From Flagellimonas pacifica (GTDB lineage Bacteria; Bacteroidota; Bacteroidia; Flavobacteriales; Flavobacteriaceae): 64,000 nt of DNA. The stretch spans positions 556,937 to 620,936 of the forward strand of contig NZ_OBEH01000002.1 in the NCBI RefSeq assembly GCF_900215465.1. The letters are read 5' to 3'. The position numbers and the translations under genes are program-made. Below are positions 8,057-17,418 of the stretch, piece by piece. Position 1 is the first letter of the stretch. Each line of letters begins with the position of its first letter. The notes below the pieces were generated by a model. It was not told where the DNA came from and did no database searches. It saw nothing but the letters and a program-made list of their open reading frames with translations.

Positions 8057-9601
8057 TTATTTTGCATCCAAAACTACAAAAGGAACAATCATTTCTTCAA
8101 GTGACACCCCTCCATGCTGATATGTGTTTCTATAGTAACCCACATAGTGATTATAATTATTGGGGTAAGCAAAAAACAAATCGTTCTTCGCAAAAATAAA
8201 GCAGCTGCTCAAATTAATATTTGGTAAATGGATGCTTTGAGGATTTTTTGTAGCCAAAACATCTTTATTTTCATAGGTAAGGCTTCTGCCTGTTTTATAT
8301 CTAAGGTTGAGACTGGTTTCCCTATCTCCTATAACTTTAGAAGGTTGTTTTACGTTAATTGTTCCATGGTCTGTGGTCAAAATTAGTTTCATTCCTAGAT
8401 CTTGTGCTTGCTGAATAATCTCTAGTAGGGGAGAATTCTTAAACCAACTAAGTGTAAGAGATCTATATGCCTTGTCATTGGAGGCCAATTCCTTTATAAC
8501 TTCCATTTCAGTTTTGGAGTGCGAAAGCATATCCACAAAATTGTAGACCAAGACCGTAAGGTCATTTTCTTTTTGTGATCTAAAGTTTTGAGCCAATTGT
8601 TTCCCTTGCCTTAGGTTACTGATTTTATGGTATTCCCATTTTAAGTCCAATCCCAATCTTTTTAATTGGGCTCCAAGAAATTCGGCTTCAAACAAATTCT
8701 TGCCGCCTTCTTCAGTGTCATTTTTCCACCAATCTGGGTGTTGTCTTTCCATATCCAAGGGTGTTAATCCAGAAAAAATTGCATTCCTTGCATATTGTGT
8801 GGCAGTAGGAAGGATACTGTAATATGAAGATTCTTGTTTCTTCTTATAATGAACAGCCAAAGTTTCTTCAAAGGCCAACCATTGATCATACCTTAAATTG
8901 TCAATAACAACGAGTAAAGTTTTGTTTCCCTTTAATTCAGGTTGAATCTTATTTCGAAATAGGGTATGCGACATAATGGGACCATCATCATCCTGAAACC
9001 ACTGGTTATAGTTTTTGTCCACAAACTTGCTGAACTGGGAATTGGCTTCAACCTTTTGCGATTCCAAAATTTCAAACATTCCAGAATCTTCAATTTCTTC
9101 CAACTGCAGTTCCCAATAAATGAGTTTTTTATAAAGTTCCTCCCATTCTTCACAACTATTTACCATAGATAGGTCCATGGCAATTTTTCGAAATTCTTGC
9201 TGGTAATTGGAAGTTGTCTTTTCAGAAACCAAACGGGAGTTATCCAAACTCTTTTTTAAGGACAATAAAATCTGGTTTGGATTTACAGGTTTGATTAAAT
9301 AGTCGGCTATCTTTGACCCTATAGCCTCATCCATAATGTATTCCTCCTCGCTCTTGGTTATCATGACAACGGGAATGGAGGCATCGTGTTTCTTTATTTC
9401 GTTCAGGGTTTCCAAACCTGAAATACCCGGCATATTTTCATCTAAAAAAACAATATCGAAAAAAGTATTCTTAATCTCTTCTAAAGCATCTTGTCCACTT
9501 TGGCTTGTAACTACTTCATAATTTTTCTTTTCTAAGAAAAGGATGTGCGGTTTTAAGAGATCGATTTCATCATCGACCCATAGAATTGTGATCTTGTTCA
9601 T
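8057..9601 (-). CDS. porX: PorX: response regulator with PglZ alkaline-phosphatase-like domain
   Basis: A 514-residue two-domain regulator. The CheY-like receiver is about residues 1-120, with acidic pair Asp10/Asp11, phosphoacceptor Asp54 in VFLDENMPG and Lys104 in YLIKPV. The PglZ/alkaline phosphatase-like domain is about 210-514, with metal ligands expected in VVIDNLRYDQW and LILTTDHGT, and the conserved Thr segment LPTATQYARN. In Porphyromonas and Flavobacterium, PorX with the kinase PorY controls type IX secretion genes and hydrolyses oligonucleotides. The partner kinase and secretion genes are not in this window. The architecture is complete. Confidence 0.93.
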   Translation of the reverse strand: MNKITILWVDDEIDLLKPHILFLEKKNYEVVTSQSGQDALEEIKNTFFDIVFLDENMPGISGLETLNEIKKHDASIPVVMITKSEEEYIMDEAIGSKIADYLIKPVNPNQILLSLKKSLDNSRLVSEKTTSNYQQEFRKIAMDLSMVNSCEEWEELYKKLIYWELQLEEIEDSGMFEILESQKVEANSQFSKFVDKNYNQWFQDDDGPIMSHTLFRNKIQPELKGNKTLLVVIDNLRYDQWLAFEETLAVHYKKKQESSYYSILPTATQYARNAIFSGLTPLDMERQHPDWWKNDTEEGGKNLFEAEFLGAQLKRLGLDLKWEYHKISNLRQGKQLAQNFRSQKENDLTVLVYNFVDMLSHSKTEMEVIKELASNDKAYRSLTLSWFKNSPLLEIIQQAQDLGMKLILTTDHGTINVKQPSKVIGDRETSLNLRYKTGRSLTYENKDVLATKNPQSIHLPNINLSSCFIFAKNDLFFAYPNNYNHYVGYYRNTYQHGGVSLEEMIVPFVVLDAK

Positions 9602-9617
9602 ATAGTAGTTATCTTTG
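9586..9617 (+). promoter_or_regulatory. Putative promoter of the HD-domain gene
   Basis: TTG at 9586-9588 and TATCTTTG at 9610-9617 fit the -33 / -7 consensus with a 21-nt spacer. The -33 element lies inside the start of the divergent porX gene. The transcript would have a leader of only about 15 nt before the TTG start codon at 9638. Confidence 0.45.
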
Positions 9618-9637
9618 TGTAATTAAAACAAACTTCC

Positions 9638-10864
9638 TTGGCGCAAACCAATAAGCTTAAAGTTTTTAACGATCCAATTTACGGTTTTATTGGAACTCCA
9701 AATGAACTTATTTTTAGTCTGATAGCTCATCCTTATTTTCAGAGGTTGAGAAGAATCTCGCAAATGGGCATGTCTTTTTTGGTTTACCCAGGAGCACACC
9801 ATACACGATTCCACCATGCATTGGGGGCAATGCACTTAATGACGAAGGCCATTCAAATATTAAGATGGAAAAATGTGGAAATCACGCAAGAAGAGGAAAC
9901 AGGGCTGCTTTGTGCCATTTTGTTGCATGACATTGGGCACGGACCTTTTTCTCATGCGCTTGAAGGGTTTATAATTTCTGATTTGAACCATGAGCAGCTT
10001 TCCTTGGATTTCATGGCTCATTTAAATAAAGAATTCAATGGACAGTTGAATACAGCCATTTCCATCTTTAAAGGAGAATACCCCAAACCTTTTATGAATC
10101 AATTAGTGTCTAGTCAACTGGATATGGATCGACTGGATTATTTAAAGAGGGACAGTTTCTATTCTGGTGTCACCGAAGGAAACATCAATTCTGAAAGACT
10201 CATTTCAATGCTCAATGTTGTTGATGGGCATTTGGTGGTAGAAGAGAAAGGTATTTATGCCGTTGAAAAATTTTTAATGGCTCGAAGATTCATGTATTGG
10301 CAAGTTTATCTGCACAAAACAGGCCTGGCTGCCGAACAGCTTCTTATTCGTGCCATGGCTAGGGCTAGAGAACTCATACTTTCAAGGATTAAGCTGTCAG
10401 GAAGCACTGCGTTGCTGTATTTTCTTGAGCAAAGTTCACTCCTAACTTTTAATACTGAAATTCTTGAGAGATTTGCCCAATTGGACGACATTGATGTATT
10501 AGGGGCTCTTAAATCCTGGCAGTTTCATGAAGATTTTGTGCTTTCCAAGATATGCAAGATGTTGTTGAATAGAGAGTTGTTAAATGTGAAAATTAAGAAC
10601 AAGCCTATTGCTCTTCAAAAATTCGAAGAAAAACGAAGCAATTTTATGCAACAACATAATATTTCCCTGAAGGAAGCTTCATATTTTGTTTTTCAAGGTG
10701 AAATTTTCAACAAAGCTTACAATGAAGAATACCAAGCTATAAACATTCTTAAAAAAAATGGTAAGGTTACTGATGTTCTTAAAGAATCGGACCAACTTAG
10801 CTTGAAAGCATTGTCCAAAACTGTTACCAAATATTATAGCTGCTATCCAAAAGAACCTGTTTAA
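9638..10864 (+). CDS. HD-domain phosphohydrolase, dNTPase-like
   Basis: A 408-residue protein of the HD superfamily resembling dGTPase/SAMHD1-like enzymes. Seen: His residues in HHTRFHHALG (near residues 48-57), the HD doublet in LLHDIGHGPFSHALEG (near 95-110), and a distal Asp in QLDMDRLDYLKRDS (near 160-173). These form the usual H...HD...D metal site. It probably hydrolyses dNTPs or another nucleotide. The start is TTG at 9638 (MAQTNKLKVFNDPIYGF); the conserved FNDPIYGFI begins only eight residues later, so no ATG fits better. It is 23 nt upstream of lpxD. Confidence 0.85.
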   Translation: MAQTNKLKVFNDPIYGFIGTPNELIFSLIAHPYFQRLRRISQMGMSFLVYPGAHHTRFHHALGAMHLMTKAIQILRWKNVEITQEEETGLLCAILLHDIGHGPFSHALEGFIISDLNHEQLSLDFMAHLNKEFNGQLNTAISIFKGEYPKPFMNQLVSSQLDMDRLDYLKRDSFYSGVTEGNINSERLISMLNVVDGHLVVEEKGIYAVEKFLMARRFMYWQVYLHKTGLAAEQLLIRAMARARELILSRIKLSGSTALLYFLEQSSLLTFNTEILERFAQLDDIDVLGALKSWQFHEDFVLSKICKMLLNRELLNVKIKNKPIALQKFEEKRSNFMQQHNISLKEASYFVFQGEIFNKAYNEEYQAINILKKNGKVTDVLKESDQLSLKALSKTVTKYYSCYPKEPV

Positions 10865-10887
10865 CAAATTTTGTTACTTTTGCAGCA

Positions 10888-11919
10888 ATGAAATTTACAG
10901 CCACCCAAATTGCCGGAATTTTAGAGGGAGAAGTTGAGGGAAATCCTCAGATAGCTGTGCATAAATTATCTAAAATTGAAGAGGGCGAAAAGGGTTCTCT
11001 TACCTTTTTGGCCAATCCAAAATACACCTCATACATATATTCCACCAAGGCATCCATCACCATAGTAAACAAGGACTTCACTCCTGAGCAGGATTTGTCC
11101 ACAACCCTTATAAAGGTAGATGATGCTTATAAATCTTTTTCCAAACTATTGGAATATTACAATCAAGTAAAGAACAACAAAGTGGGTATTGAAAATCCAT
11201 CATTTGTTTCTGAAAGTGCCGAATATGGCGAAGGGTTTTATCTTGGAGCATTTTCATACTTGGGCAATAATGTGAAAATTGGGAAGGATGTAAAAGTGTA
11301 TCCCAATGTGTACATTGGAGACAATGTCACAGTTGGAGACAATGTTCTCATTTTTGCTGGAGCTAAAATCTATTCAGAATCTATAATTGGTGATAGCTGT
11401 GTAATTCATAGCGGTGCAATTATTGGGGCGGATGGTTTTGGTTTTACCCCAAATTCCAATGGGGAATACAGCAAGGTCCCACAAACGGGAAATGTGATTA
11501 TGGAGGAAAATGTAGATGTTGGAGCTGGTACTACCATAGATCGAGCTACTTTGGGGTCAACTATACTTAGAAAAGGTGTAAAACTTGATAACCAAATTCA
11601 AATAGCTCATAATGTTGAGATTGGTGAGCATACTGCCATTGCTGCCCAAACGGGAATTGCCGGTTCTACCAAAATTGGCAAACATTGTCTAATTGGAGGG
11701 CAAGTAGGTATTGTTGGCCATATAACAATTGGAGATAGGGTTAGGATACAAGCACAATCAGGAATAGGAAGAAATGTTAAGGACGATGAAGTTCTTCAAG
11801 GGTCACCAGCCTTAAACTATGGTGACTACAATAAATCTTACGTACATTTTAAAAATTTACCAAAACTGGTAAATACAATCACCAACATAGAAAAAAAAGT
11901 TGAGGGTGAGCAAGACTAG
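10888..11919 (+). CDS. lpxD: UDP-3-O-acylglucosamine N-acyltransferase LpxD
   Basis: A 343-residue acyltransferase adding the second 3-hydroxyacyl chain in lipid A synthesis. It has an N-terminal uridine-binding domain (about 1-100), a left-handed beta helix of hexapeptide repeats (about 105-300; for example GADGFGFTPN, QIAHNVEIGEHTAIAAQTG with the catalytic His) and a C-terminal helix. TACTTTTG at 10875-10882, only 5 nt before the ATG, resembles a -7 box and would give an almost leaderless transcript. The C-terminal end overlaps the start of lpxC-fabZ. A shorter paralogue lies at 14683. Confidence 0.95.
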   Translation: MKFTATQIAGILEGEVEGNPQIAVHKLSKIEEGEKGSLTFLANPKYTSYIYSTKASITIVNKDFTPEQDLSTTLIKVDDAYKSFSKLLEYYNQVKNNKVGIENPSFVSESAEYGEGFYLGAFSYLGNNVKIGKDVKVYPNVYIGDNVTVGDNVLIFAGAKIYSESIIGDSCVIHSGAIIGADGFGFTPNSNGEYSKVPQTGNVIMEENVDVGAGTTIDRATLGSTILRKGVKLDNQIQIAHNVEIGEHTAIAAQTGIAGSTKIGKHCLIGGQVGIVGHITIGDRVRIQAQSGIGRNVKDDEVLQGSPALNYGDYNKSYVHFKNLPKLVNTITNIEKKVEGEQD

Positions 11920-13318
11920 CACTAAACAACGCACAATTAAGGATAGAGTAACACTAGAAGGAGTAGGGTTACATACTGGTGGAAATGTCATAATGACTTT
12001 TGTGCCTGCGAAAGAAAACCATGGATTTGCATTCAAAAGGGTAGACCTAGAAGGTGAGCCCATTATTGAAGCCGATGCCAATTATGTGATAAATACACAG
12101 CGAGGCACAAATTTGGAGAAAAACGGAGTCAAAATTCAAACTTCAGAACATGTTCTGGCCGCTTTGGTTGGTTTGGATATTGATAATGTTCTTATAGAAC
12201 TGAATTCGTCAGAACCTCCCATTATGGATGGTTCCTCCAAGTTTTTTGTTGAAGCTTTGGAAGAAGCGGGCATTGTGGAGCAAGAACAAGACCGTGAGGA
12301 ATACGTAGTAAAGGATGTAATATCTTATAAAGATGAAGCAACCGGAAGCGAGATTACTGTGATTCCTTCTGACCACTATCAGATTACCACTATGGTAGAT
12401 TTTGGAACCAAAGTTCTGGGAACACAAAATGCTACTTTGGAAAAAATCTCTGATTTTAAAGCGGAAATTGCGGATGCTCGTACTTTTAGCTTTTTGCACG
12501 AACTGGAAATGTTATTGGAGCATGGGCTGATTAAAGGCGGAGATTTAAACAATGCTATTGTTTATGTGGATAAGGAAATATCCGAATCCACTATGAAGAA
12601 ATTGGAAAAAGCCTTTGACAAAGAAAAATTGTCGGTTAAACCTAATGGTATTTTGGATAACCTGACATTACATTACCCAAATGAGGCCGCTAGACACAAA
12701 CTACTTGATGTAGTAGGGGATTTAGCTCTTGCAGGAACTAGAATCAGGGGCAAGGTAATCGCCAATAAGCCAGGTCATTACGTAAATACTCAGTTTGCAA
12801 AGAAACTTTCCAAAATCATCAAGATAGAAAAGAGGAATAAAGTTCCAAGTTATGATTTGCACCAAACACCCATTATGGATGTTACGCAGATTATGAAAAT
12901 GCTGCCACATAGATCACCTTTCTTATTGGTAGATAAAATATTGGAACTTTCTGACACTCACGTTGTGGGTGTAAAGAACGTCACTATGAATGAGCCTTTT
13001 TTTGTGGGTCATTTTCCTGGTGCACCCGTAATGCCTGGAGTTTTGCAAGTTGAGGCAATGGCCCAAACCGGGGGCATTTTAGTTTTGAGTACCGTGCCAG
13101 ACCCAGAAAATTATCTGACCTTCTTCATGAAAATAGATAATGTAAAGTTTAAACGACAGGTGGTTCCAGGGGACACCTTAATTTTTAAGTGCGATTTAAT
13201 TTCACCTATAAGACGTGGAATTTGTCATATGCAGGCCTATGCCTATGCCAATGGAAAATTGGTTTCTGAAGCGGAACTTATGGCACAGATTGTAAAAACT
13301 AAAAACACGGAATCTTAA
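11906..13318 (+). CDS. lpxC/fabZ: Bifunctional LpxC deacetylase / FabZ dehydratase fusion
   Basis: A single polypeptide of about 470 residues joins two enzymes. LpxC (about 1-310) is the zinc deacetylase that commits to lipid A synthesis; its motifs are GVGLHTGG, SEPPIMDGSSKFF and LTLHYPNEAARHKLLDVVGD with zinc His and Asp. FabZ (about 325-465) is the 3-hydroxyacyl-ACP dehydratase, with LPHRSPFLLVDKI and GHFPGAPVMPGVLQVEAMAQ (catalytic His and Glu). The fusion is a known Bacteroidota arrangement and ties membrane phospholipid and lipid A supply. I chose GTG at 11906 (MSKTSTKQRTIKD); an in-frame TTG at 11900 is also possible. Either overlaps the end of lpxD. Confidence 0.95.
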   Translation: MSKTSTKQRTIKDRVTLEGVGLHTGGNVIMTFVPAKENHGFAFKRVDLEGEPIIEADANYVINTQRGTNLEKNGVKIQTSEHVLAALVGLDIDNVLIELNSSEPPIMDGSSKFFVEALEEAGIVEQEQDREEYVVKDVISYKDEATGSEITVIPSDHYQITTMVDFGTKVLGTQNATLEKISDFKAEIADARTFSFLHELEMLLEHGLIKGGDLNNAIVYVDKEISESTMKKLEKAFDKEKLSVKPNGILDNLTLHYPNEAARHKLLDVVGDLALAGTRIRGKVIANKPGHYVNTQFAKKLSKIIKIEKRNKVPSYDLHQTPIMDVTQIMKMLPHRSPFLLVDKILELSDTHVVGVKNVTMNEPFFVGHFPGAPVMPGVLQVEAMAQTGGILVLSTVPDPENYLTFFMKIDNVKFKRQVVPGDTLIFKCDLISPIRRGICHMQAYAYANGKLVSEAELMAQIVKTKNTES

Positions 13319-14104
13319 ATGAATCAGCCATTAGCATATGTGCACCCAGGTGCCAAAATCGCCAAAAATGTAGTAATTGAACCTTTTACCACTATACATA
13401 ATAATGTAACAATAGGCGAAGGTACATGGATTGGTTCTAACGTAACCATTATGGAAGGGGCCCGTATAGGAAAGAATTGCAATATTTTTCCAGGAGCTGT
13501 AATTTCCGCAATGCCACAGGATTTAAAATATCAAGGAGAAGAAACAACTGTCCATATTGGTAATAATACCACAATAAGAGAATGCGCAACCATTAACAAG
13601 GGTACTGCAGATCGTATGAAAACGGTAATTGGGAATAACTGTTTAATTATGGCCTATTGCCATGTCGCTCATGATTGTTTTATAGGAGATGGATGTATTT
13701 TTAGTAATAATTCTACTTTAGCAGGTCATGTTACTATTGGTGAGAATGTAGTTTTGGCAGGTATGGTAGCAGTGCATCAATTTGTTTCCATAGGTAACCA
13801 TGCTTTTGTTACAGGAGGTTCTTTGGTAAGAAAAGATGTCCCTCCATATGTAAAAGCAGCAAGAGAACCTCTTTCCTATGTTGGAATCAATTCAGTAGGA
13901 TTAAGGAGAAGAGGTTTTACCGCGGATAAAATCAGGGAGGTTCAGAATATTTATCGAATACTATATCAAAAAAACTATAATAACTCTCAGGCAGCTTCCA
14001 TAATAGAAGCGGAAATGGAAGCAACTCCGGAACGTGACGAAATTCTTCAATTTATTAGGGATTCGCAACGCGGAATTATGAAAGGTTATTTCAGTTCAAA
14101 CTAA
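13319..14104 (+). CDS. lpxA: UDP-N-acetylglucosamine acyltransferase LpxA
   Basis: A 261-residue left-handed beta-helix trimer that attaches the first 3-hydroxyacyl chain to UDP-GlcNAc. Hexapeptide repeats run from residue 1 to about 185. The catalytic His is in AYCHVAHDCFIGD (near 115-127), with HQFVSIGNHAFVTGGSLV and a C-terminal helical domain (GLRRRGFTADKI onward). Its ATG immediately follows the lpxC-fabZ stop with no spacer, so translation is probably coupled. Confidence 0.96.
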   Translation: MNQPLAYVHPGAKIAKNVVIEPFTTIHNNVTIGEGTWIGSNVTIMEGARIGKNCNIFPGAVISAMPQDLKYQGEETTVHIGNNTTIRECATINKGTADRMKTVIGNNCLIMAYCHVAHDCFIGDGCIFSNNSTLAGHVTIGENVVLAGMVAVHQFVSIGNHAFVTGGSLVRKDVPPYVKAAREPLSYVGINSVGLRRRGFTADKIREVQNIYRILYQKNYNNSQAASIIEAEMEATPERDEILQFIRDSQRGIMKGYFSSN

Positions 14105-14109
14105 AAACT

Positions 14110-14676
14110 ATGGCAAACACATCAGATATACGAAAAGGATTGTGCATCAAATACAATCACGATATCTTTAAAATAATAGAGTTTTTACATGTAAAACCTG
14201 GAAAGGGACCTGCATTTGTGAGAACAAAACTTAAAAGCGTAACTACAGGAAAGGTTATAGACAACACATTTTCTGCTGGTCATAAAATAGATGATGTACG
14301 GGTAGAGACACGTTCTTATCAATATTTGTATGCAGATGGGGATACTTTTCATTTTATGAATACTGATGATTACAATCAGATTTCATTGCAAAAAAGTTCT
14401 TTGGACTCTCCGGATTTATTGAAAGAAGGTGAAGTGGTCACAATTCTTTTCAATACAGAGGACAGTATGCCCCTTTCCGTAGATATGCCGGCCAGTGTTA
14501 TCTTAGAAGTAACACATACTGAACCTGGGGTAAAAGGAAATACAGCTACAAATGCCACTAAGCCAGCCACTGTTGAAACAGGGGCAAGAATCAATGTCCC
14601 GCTTTTTATCAATGAAGGAGATAAAATCAAAGTGGAAACCGAGAAAGGAACATATCAAGAAAGAGTTAAAGAATAG
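14110..14676 (+). CDS. efp: Translation elongation factor P
   Basis: A 188-residue three-domain protein that relieves ribosome stalling at proline runs. It has an N-terminal KOW-like domain with the loop HVKPGKGPAFVRTKL; Lys34, in the PGKG tip, is the residue modified or reaching the peptidyl-transferase centre. The two OB domains follow, with the C-terminal TGARINVPLFINEGDKIKV signature. The Lys-type tip suggests modification of the EpmA type or none. It lies 5 nt after lpxA and 6 nt before the second lpxD gene. Confidence 0.96.
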   Translation: MANTSDIRKGLCIKYNHDIFKIIEFLHVKPGKGPAFVRTKLKSVTTGKVIDNTFSAGHKIDDVRVETRSYQYLYADGDTFHFMNTDDYNQISLQKSSLDSPDLLKEGEVVTILFNTEDSMPLSVDMPASVILEVTHTEPGVKGNTATNATKPATVETGARINVPLFINEGDKIKVETEKGTYQERVKE

Positions 14677-14682
14677 TCAGGA

Positions 14683-15618
14683 ATGAAATTCCCTAAATCC
14701 TATTCCTTAAAGGAGATTTCAGAAATTATAGGATCCGAATTTATTGGGGATGCAAATTTTCCTGTTTTGGGCATGAATGAAATTCATGTGGTTGAGAAAG
14801 GGGATATTGTTTTTGTTGACCATCCAAAGTACTATGAAAAAGCTCTGAATTGCAAAGCGTCTGTGGTTCTTATCAACAAAAAAGTTGAATGCCCAAAGGG
14901 GAAAGCTCTTTTGATTTCTGATGAACCATTTACAGATTTTAATAAACTCACCCAGTATTTTGCTCCCTTTACCAGCGCAAACTCTGCTATTGCAGAATCA
15001 GCGCAAATTGGAAAAAATACGGTTATTCAACCTAATGTTTTTATTGGGAACAACGTAAAGATTGGTGAGAATTGTTTAATTCACGCCAATGTTTCTATTA
15101 ATGATAATTGTATTATTGGAAACAATGTTATAATCCATAGTGGCAGTGTTTTGGGGTCGGATGCTTTTTATTATAAGAAAAGACAGGAAGGTTTTGAAAG
15201 ACTCCTTTCCAGCGGTCGTGTGGTTATTGAGGACAATGTGGATATTGGGGCATCCTGCACCATTGATAGAGGAGTAACCGGAGATACCATAATAAAAGAA
15301 TGGGCTAAGTTGGATAATTTGATTCAAGTAGGGCATGACACCATTATTGGAAGAAAATGTCAAATTGCTTCCCATACAGGAATTGCAGGTTGTGTTATCA
15401 TTGAAGACGAGGTAATTCTTTGGGGACAAGTTGGAATTGCCAGTGCAATAACCATAGGAGAAAAGGCTATCGTTTTGGCACAATCTGGAGTTTCAAAAAG
15501 TTTAGAAGGAGGTAAGACTTACTTTGGTAGTCCTGCTGATGAGGCTAGAACAAAAATGAAAGAGTTGGCCATGATTAGAAATATACCATCATTGCTCAAT
15601 AAATCTAAAGGGAAATAG
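14683..15618 (+). CDS. LpxD-like UDP-3-O-acylglucosamine N-acyltransferase (second copy)
   Basis: A 311-residue paralogue of LpxD with the same layout: an N-terminal domain (about 1-95) and hexapeptide beta helix (about 100-290) with GSDAFYYKKRQEGF and QVGHDTIIGRKCQIASHTG, which holds the probable catalytic His. It is shorter than the first copy and the loop after GSDAF differs (YYKKRQ instead of GFTPNS), so acyl or sugar specificity may differ. Both copies lie in the same gene string, separated by lpxC-fabZ, lpxA and efp. Its role is undetermined. Confidence 0.88.
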   Translation: MKFPKSYSLKEISEIIGSEFIGDANFPVLGMNEIHVVEKGDIVFVDHPKYYEKALNCKASVVLINKKVECPKGKALLISDEPFTDFNKLTQYFAPFTSANSAIAESAQIGKNTVIQPNVFIGNNVKIGENCLIHANVSINDNCIIGNNVIIHSGSVLGSDAFYYKKRQEGFERLLSSGRVVIEDNVDIGASCTIDRGVTGDTIIKEWAKLDNLIQVGHDTIIGRKCQIASHTGIAGCVIIEDEVILWGQVGIASAITIGEKAIVLAQSGVSKSLEGGKTYFGSPADEARTKMKELAMIRNIPSLLNKSKGK

Positions 15619-15653
15619 CATAAAAATTACTTTACATTGTATGGCTAAAACCA

Positions 15654-15661
15654 TACTTTTG
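15654..15661 (+). promoter_or_regulatory. Putative -7 element upstream of sucD
   Basis: TACTTTTG matches TAnnTTTG and lies 22 nt before the sucD ATG. A TTG at 15637-15639 is nearer than usual (14-nt spacer), so the -33 assignment is weak. The 65-nt intergenic gap before sucD supports a fresh promoter. Confidence 0.4.
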
Positions 15662-15683
15662 TCCAGCTTAACAAACAAAAAAT

Positions 15684-16556
15684 ATGAGTGTTTTAGTAAA
15701 TAAAGATTCAAGGATAATTGTTCAGGGTTTCACTGGAAGTGAAGGAACTTTCCATGCCGGTCAAATGATTGAATATGGAACCAATGTTGTTGGGGGAGTT
15801 ACTCCAGGTAAAGGAGGGCAGGAGCATTTAGGAAAACCTGTTTTCAATACCGTTGAAGATGCAGTCAAAGAAGTTGGTGCCGATACCACAATTATTTTTG
15901 TTCCGCCTGCATTTGCCGCAGATGCCATTATGGAGGCCGCCAGTGCTGGAATTAAGGTTATTATTACTATTACGGAAGGTATTCCTGTAGCTGATATGGT
16001 AAAGGCAAATGACTATATAAAGGATTTGGATTGTACACTTGTAGGTCCAAACTGCCCAGGAGTCATTACCCCAGAAGAAGCAAAAGTGGGTATTATGCCA
16101 GGTTTTGTTTTCAAGAAGGGCAACGTTGGAATTGTTTCTAAATCTGGAACATTGACCTATGAAGCTGCTGACCAGGTAGTACGTCAAGGTTTGGGAATTA
16201 CAACCGCTATTGGAATTGGTGGAGACCCCATTATTGGAACAACCACTAAAGAAGCGGTAGAACTATTGATCAATGATCCAGAGACCGAATGTGTGGTCAT
16301 GATTGGTGAAATTGGTGGTCAGTTGGAAGCGGATGCCGCCAAATGGTATCAAGAAAGTGGTAGTAAAAAACCGATTGTTGGTTTTATTGCAGGAGAAACT
16401 GCTCCGGCAGGAAGAACAATGGGACATGCAGGAGCTATTGTTGGAGGAAGTGATGATACTGCACAAGCCAAAAAACGAATTATGAGTGAATGTGGAATCC
16501 ATGTAGTGGATTCTCCCGCTGAAATAGGAGTAAAAGTAAAAGAAGTAGTTGGGTAA
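15684..16556 (+). CDS. sucD: Succinyl-CoA ligase, alpha subunit
   Basis: A 290-residue CoA-binding subunit of succinyl-CoA synthetase (TCA cycle, ATP or GTP made from succinyl-CoA). Seen: [20 protein letters not shown] (CoA-binding Rossmann region, near residues 13-32), [16 protein letters not shown], and the phosphohistidine site [10 protein letters not shown] (His near 249). The length is normal. The beta subunit gene is not in this window. A strong terminator follows at 16577. Confidence 0.97.
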   Translation: MSVLVNKDSRIIVQGFTGSEGTFHAGQMIEYGTNVVGGVTPGKGGQEHLGKPVFNTVEDAVKEVGADTTIIFVPPAFAADAIMEAASAGIKVIITITEGIPVADMVKANDYIKDLDCTLVGPNCPGVITPEEAKVGIMPGFVFKKGNVGIVSKSGTLTYEAADQVVRQGLGITTAIGIGGDPIIGTTTKEAVELLINDPETECVVMIGEIGGQLEADAAKWYQESGSKKPIVGFIAGETAPAGRTMGHAGAIVGGSDDTAQAKKRIMSECGIHVVDSPAEIGVKVKEVVG

Positions 16557-16576
16557 TCAACCGTTAAAACTATTGT

Positions 16577-16604
16577 AAATCCCGTGTAATACGGGATTTT
16601 TTTT
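16577..16604 (+). terminator. Rho-independent terminator after sucD
   Basis: A 9-bp stem, AAATCCCGT (16577-16585) with ACGGGATTT (16591-16599), a GTAAT loop, then an unbroken T run to 16604. It lies 20 nt past the sucD stop. Confidence 0.85.
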
Positions 16605-16626
16605 CTTCAATGCGTAAAACAAAAAC

Positions 16627-16634
16627 TATATTTG
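16627..16634 (+). promoter_or_regulatory. Putative -7 element upstream of fabG
   Basis: TATATTTG matches TAnnTTTG and lies 32 nt before the fabG ATG, just after the sucD terminator. No TTG occurs at the ideal -33 distance. A promoter is expected here because the upstream unit ends in a terminator. Confidence 0.42.
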
Positions 16635-16666
16635 GTTAACAACCAATCGAATAAATCTAAAACATC

Positions 16667-17413
16667 ATGAAACTTTTAGAAGGCAAAAACGTAATCATTA
16701 CTGGAGCAAGTAGAGGAATAGGAAAAGGTATAGCCCAAGTATTTGGACAACACGGTGCCAACGTTGCATTTACATATAGTTCCAGCGAAGCTCCTGCATT
16801 GGAGTTGGAAAAAGAACTAACTGCCATGGGCGTAAAAGCAAAAGCTTATAAAAGTAATGCGGCAAGTTTTGAAGAATCGGCAACTTTGGTTGAAAAAGTT
16901 CTAGAAGATTTTGAAGGGATTGACGTATTGATCAACAATGCGGGTATAACCAAAGATAATTTATTGATGCGCATGGGGGAAGAAGATTTTGATAAGGTAA
17001 TTGAAATCAATCTAAAATCCGTTTTCAATATGACCAAAGCCGTTCAACGTACCATGTTGAAACAACGCAAAGGATCTATTGTTAACATGAGTAGTGTAGT
17101 AGGGGTGAAAGGAAACGCTGGTCAGACCAATTACGCTGCTTCCAAAGCAGGAATGATTGGTTTTACTAAATCTGTTGCTTTGGAATTGGGATCAAGAAAC
17201 ATTCGTTGCAATGCAATAGCTCCAGGGTTTATTGAAACTGAGATGACAGATAAATTGGATGAGAAAACTGTACAGGGCTGGAGAGATGCCATTCCATTAA
17301 AAAGAGGAGGTAGTCCTGAAGATGTAGCCAATGCATGTCTATATTTAGCTTCGGATTTATCTGGGTATGTTACCGGACAGGTATTGAATGTAGATGGCGG
17401 TATGCTAACCTAA
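16667..17413 (+). CDS. fabG: 3-oxoacyl-ACP reductase
   Basis: A 248-residue short-chain dehydrogenase reducing 3-oxoacyl-ACP with NADPH in fatty acid synthesis. Seen: TGASRGIGKGIA (cofactor-binding glycine motif, near residues 13-24), NNAGITKDN (near 87-95), MSSVVG with the catalytic Ser, YAASKAG with Tyr and Lys, and the C-terminal YVTGQVLNVDGGM. The full set is typical of FabG rather than other SDRs. It begins a three-gene string with the VWA and prohibitin-like genes. Confidence 0.94.
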   Translation: MKLLEGKNVIITGASRGIGKGIAQVFGQHGANVAFTYSSSEAPALELEKELTAMGVKAKAYKSNAASFEESATLVEKVLEDFEGIDVLINNAGITKDNLLMRMGEEDFDKVIEINLKSVFNMTKAVQRTMLKQRKGSIVNMSSVVGVKGNAGQTNYAASKAGMIGFTKSVALELGSRNIRCNAIAPGFIETEMTDKLDEKTVQGWRDAIPLKRGGSPEDVANACLYLASDLSGYVTGQVLNVDGGMLT

Positions 17414-17418
17414 AATGG

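Noticed and set aside
15076..15483. Long antisense frame over the second lpxD gene (135 residues), and similar ones at 22300-22692, 22614-23006 and 24907-25314
   Set aside because: They lie wholly inside strongly supported genes on the other strand and have unnatural composition (Cys/His/Asn-rich or Ser-rich), as expected of shadow frames.
17335..17418. Upstream extension of the VWA gene
   Set aside because: It overlaps the fabG C-terminus; the membrane-helix start MEIKTVLL at 17419 is natural and follows fabG closely.
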